Positions 20,651 through 22,764 of a stretch of 22,764 nucleotides of DNA are shown in pieces. Both the position numbers and the translations under genes were made by a program. Every line of letters starts with the position of its first letter. Position 1 is the first letter of the stretch. The stretch covers positions 1 to 22,764 of the forward strand of contig JADNYV010000544.1 of NCBI GenBank assembly GCA_015501055.1, read 5' to 3'. Under the pieces are notes generated by a model. It had not been told where the DNA came from and made no database searches. It saw nothing but the letters and a program-made list of their open reading frames with translations. The DNA comes from Mucidula mucida. Taxonomy: Eukaryota > Basidiomycota > Agaricomycetes > Agaricales > Physalacriaceae.

Positions 20651-20923
20651 TCATTCAATATCTATGGCCTCATGGGCCTTCACCGCAGCGGCACGAACAT
20701 CATCTTCCTGCCTCTTCACTACTTCAACGATCCACACTGCTCGTACCACCTGACGCGCTTCTGCTTCCTTCGCCTTCGCCGCCTCCTTGGCCTTCTGAAA
20801 CGCGATCCATTCACGAAGCAATAAAGCAGACCGTGGTCCAGGGAGATCTCCCTCGGCGATAGGGCAGGTTGGATCATTCGACTGGTAGTCCTCCAACGCG
20901 ACAGCGGATGGAGCATTGGACAT
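20651..20923 (-). CDS. Small charged protein of unknown function
   Basis: A 90-residue ORF starting MSNAPSAVALED. After a polar N-terminus it has an alanine-, lysine- and glutamate-rich segment (FQKAKEAAKAKEAEARQVV, then KRQEDDVRAAAVKAHEA) that should form a long amphipathic helix or coiled coil. A longer version from 21019 is open but its extra sequence is proline-rich and less protein-like. No family is recognised, and no signal peptide or membrane segment is seen. It lies between F-box member C and the GMC gene on the minus strand. It may be a real small gene or a chance ORF. Confidence 0.35.
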   Translation of the reverse strand: MSNAPSAVALEDYQSNDPTCPIAEGDLPGPRSALLLREWIAFQKAKEAAKAKEAEARQVVRAVWIVEVVKRQEDDVRAAAVKAHEAIDIE

Positions 20924-21189
20924 GGGAGGAATCGTGCACACGTTATACGCGGTAGGGGGTTGGGATTGAACGGGAAAGTCGGGACAACCTGAGGCTGGTG
21001 CTGACCGGCGGAGCAGCACGTTCAGGAAGGAGGCTAGTGTAACTCAATATCTCCGGCAATTGACTCCTCTTACTTGCTTGTATTGTCAAGGCAAAAGTCT
21101 TGAAGCTGAGACCTTGTATATTATTCGCCGCATATCAGTCGCCGGCGTTCTGGATTATGTTTATTGGTATCGAATCTAGGTACTTCCCA

Positions 21190-22764
21190 TTACACGCTCA
21201 GGCGAGCGATAATCTTTTCAGCAGCTTTCTCCGCCACAACAGCGACGATGGCCTTGGAAAAAATCAGACAGAACAAAAGACAAAAACCCAACACATACCT
21301 GCGTATTCCCAGTAGGAAGATCCGGATGAATCGACGCATCAACGATGAACTATAGACAAGTAAGTACAATCCAATGACGATGTACTGCGTTGACCGTACC
21401 AAGTTATCCGTCCCCCACACCTTCGTATCCGCATCCACAACCGAAGTACCATCATCGGCGGCGCCCATACGGCAGGACGCGACCCAGTGCGATCCGGTCT
21501 TCAGAGTAGTGAGGATACTTTCAGCGGTCGACTTGTTCCCCGACACGGAAAGATCAGGGCTCGCGTCTATATAACCAAGCATGGTATTCAAGAAGCTTGT
21601 AATGGTCTCCTTGCCATCATCCGTGGTAAGCCATGGGTCAACGGTCAGCTCTGTGTCGCCGCTGGGAGTGATACCAAGGGATCCAGAAGACGTGAGTCCG
21701 TGCGTGAGGTAGATTTTGATCTGGAAGATGCCCGCAGAGCTACAAACACATTAACCATGCTCTAGCATTGCAGTGGAAGGGTACTCACATGGGAGACACG
21801 GTACCTTGGATAAACGAGTGGTACCGTTCGTTCGACTGATGTCCAGAAGTTGATGCGCTGACCTACACAGATCACTCAATAAGAGCGTACACTAAGCAAC
21901 AAATCGAACGTACCTGATTGCGAAAGAATGCCAGACCCAGCCGTATTGTACAACTCGGTATCCGTAGCATTGGCATCGGCGGAGTTGACGGCGGTGTAGT
22001 TATACACATCAAAACCAGCCGCAGATTCCACCGTTATCGTGTAAGTAGGGTGGTCCTTGATGACGGTCCCCACAGGCAGCTCAATCCATTCGCTCTCGTC
22101 TGGGAGCGTTATACAGTCTCGCCGGATTGCACTATGGCGATTTGCTCCGAAGGACCTATACCGGAGTTGAAGAGAAGTCTGGGCGTCGATAGCTGGCATA
22201 TATATAATTAAGTCGTCGGCGGAAAGAATATACTCACTGCGCCAGCGCAAGTATAACCTGCCGTCTGGATTGAGGCTGATAATCTCGCGGTGGAGTTCGC
22301 TGAAGTTTCAATCTCAACACCCGTACCGTTGACCCACTGCGCACACACGAGTAACCTTCGTGTCCAACCTCAGCTCGAAGTTGTCTAAAGCTTTCGCCAG
22401 GGGAAGGTACGTCATGACTGGGCCTGCGCGGCGGGAGTGGAGAATGTTCCAAGGCGGATGAGAGTACACGTTGTGTTTCTGGTCCGGACTGGCTATGGCA
22501 TCGACCTGAGTCCACGAGTTATTAGCGAGAAGGCTGGATACAACATCATAGACGGCGGTGTTGTACAACTGTCCATCTGCGCTAGGCAGAGTCGTCCCGG
22601 GATTCCGTTCGTACAGTCTCTCCGCAGATGCCTCGACATCATCCCAGCTCCAACCTGCATCGTTCATTCTGTCAACAAATGAATATCATCATACCATGTA
22701 CGACAAACTCACCAGCAGGCCAGTTCTCAAAGTCCGCCGGTTGAGGTTTTACCCACACGAGGGC
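21190..22764 (-). pseudogene. GMC oxidoreductase (cellobiose-dehydrogenase flavodomain-like), 5' end outside window, frame-broken
   Basis: GMC enzymes use FAD to oxidise sugars or alcohols. Motifs here best resemble the flavodomain of cellobiose dehydrogenase and related secreted fungal enzymes. Seven exons are visible: 22764-22713 (partial), 22654-22238, 22192-21914, 21862-21789, 21739-21400, 21349-21299 and 21252-21190. Blocks in order are LYERNPGTT, VYSHPPWNIL, RAGPVMTYLPLA, LSTPRLLFNSGIGP, LPVGTVIKDH, GQRINFWTS, GSHWVASCRMG (catalytic His) and HPDLPTGNTQA (catalytic Asn). The FAD-binding GxGxxG start lies beyond the window. Eight one-base losses break the frame, near 22345, 22324, 22290, 22258, 22246, 22110, 21827 and 21812. 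Restoring them makes every splice phase agree, which supports the gene model. It is a pseudogene, or a real gene in poorly polished sequence. Confidence 0.78.

Noticed and set aside
1..22764. tRNA, rRNA, CRISPR array, prokaryotic operon signals
   Set aside because: No T-loop-like GGTTCGAATCC stem, rRNA-like sequence, regular spacer array or Shine-Dalgarno-spaced genes were found. The intron-rich structure is eukaryotic.

Overview
The window looks like nuclear DNA of a filamentous basidiomycete (Agaricomycetes type). Genes are split by many 40-59 nt GT-AG introns, several with CTAAC/CTGAC-like branch sites. There is an expanded F-box family, hAT and Ty3/gypsy-type debris, and a cellobiose-dehydrogenase-like GMC oxidoreductase. 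No bacterial operon structure, tRNA, rRNA or CRISPR array was seen. All exon/intron calls were made by eye from splice sites, reading phase and remembered family motifs; no search was run.

Layout: 1-2180 is transposon debris: a decayed hAT transposase with CTCG-rich subterminal repeats, then a polypurine tract and a probable gypsy LTR, then short repeats. 2127-7659 holds a tandem F-box family: a 5'-truncated pseudogene and two intact two-exon genes. 8238-9891 is a different F-box/LRR-type gene whose central ~0.95 kb lies on the opposite strand from its two ends, i.e. an internal inversion. 10662-18297 is a metabolic block: an FMN-dependent alpha-hydroxy-acid oxidase (minus strand, frame-broken), an ACMSD/isoorotate-decarboxylase-type amidohydrolase (plus), a CmcJ/AsaB-type putative 2-oxoglutarate oxygenase (minus) and a 20-exon MFS sugar-type transporter (plus). 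18656-19923 is a fourth member of the F-box family (frame-broken near its end). 20651-20923 is a small unknown ORF. 21190-22764 is the 3' part of a GMC oxidoreductase (minus) that runs off the window.

How the parts may work together: the oxidase/amidohydrolase pair and the oxygenase/transporter pair are each divergently transcribed. Both shared promoter regions carry dense HGATAR (GATA-factor) sites, six and seven. This suggests a GATA-regulated uptake and catabolic cluster (inference). The most striking structural results are the intragenic inversion, the transporter's 10, 14 and 12 nt micro-exons, a stop-free 51-nt GC-AG intron in the amidohydrolase, and 14 reading-frame breaks that all behave as one-base losses. 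Those breaks are either sequencing or assembly errors or true gene decay, and their very uneven distribution leaves the question open.
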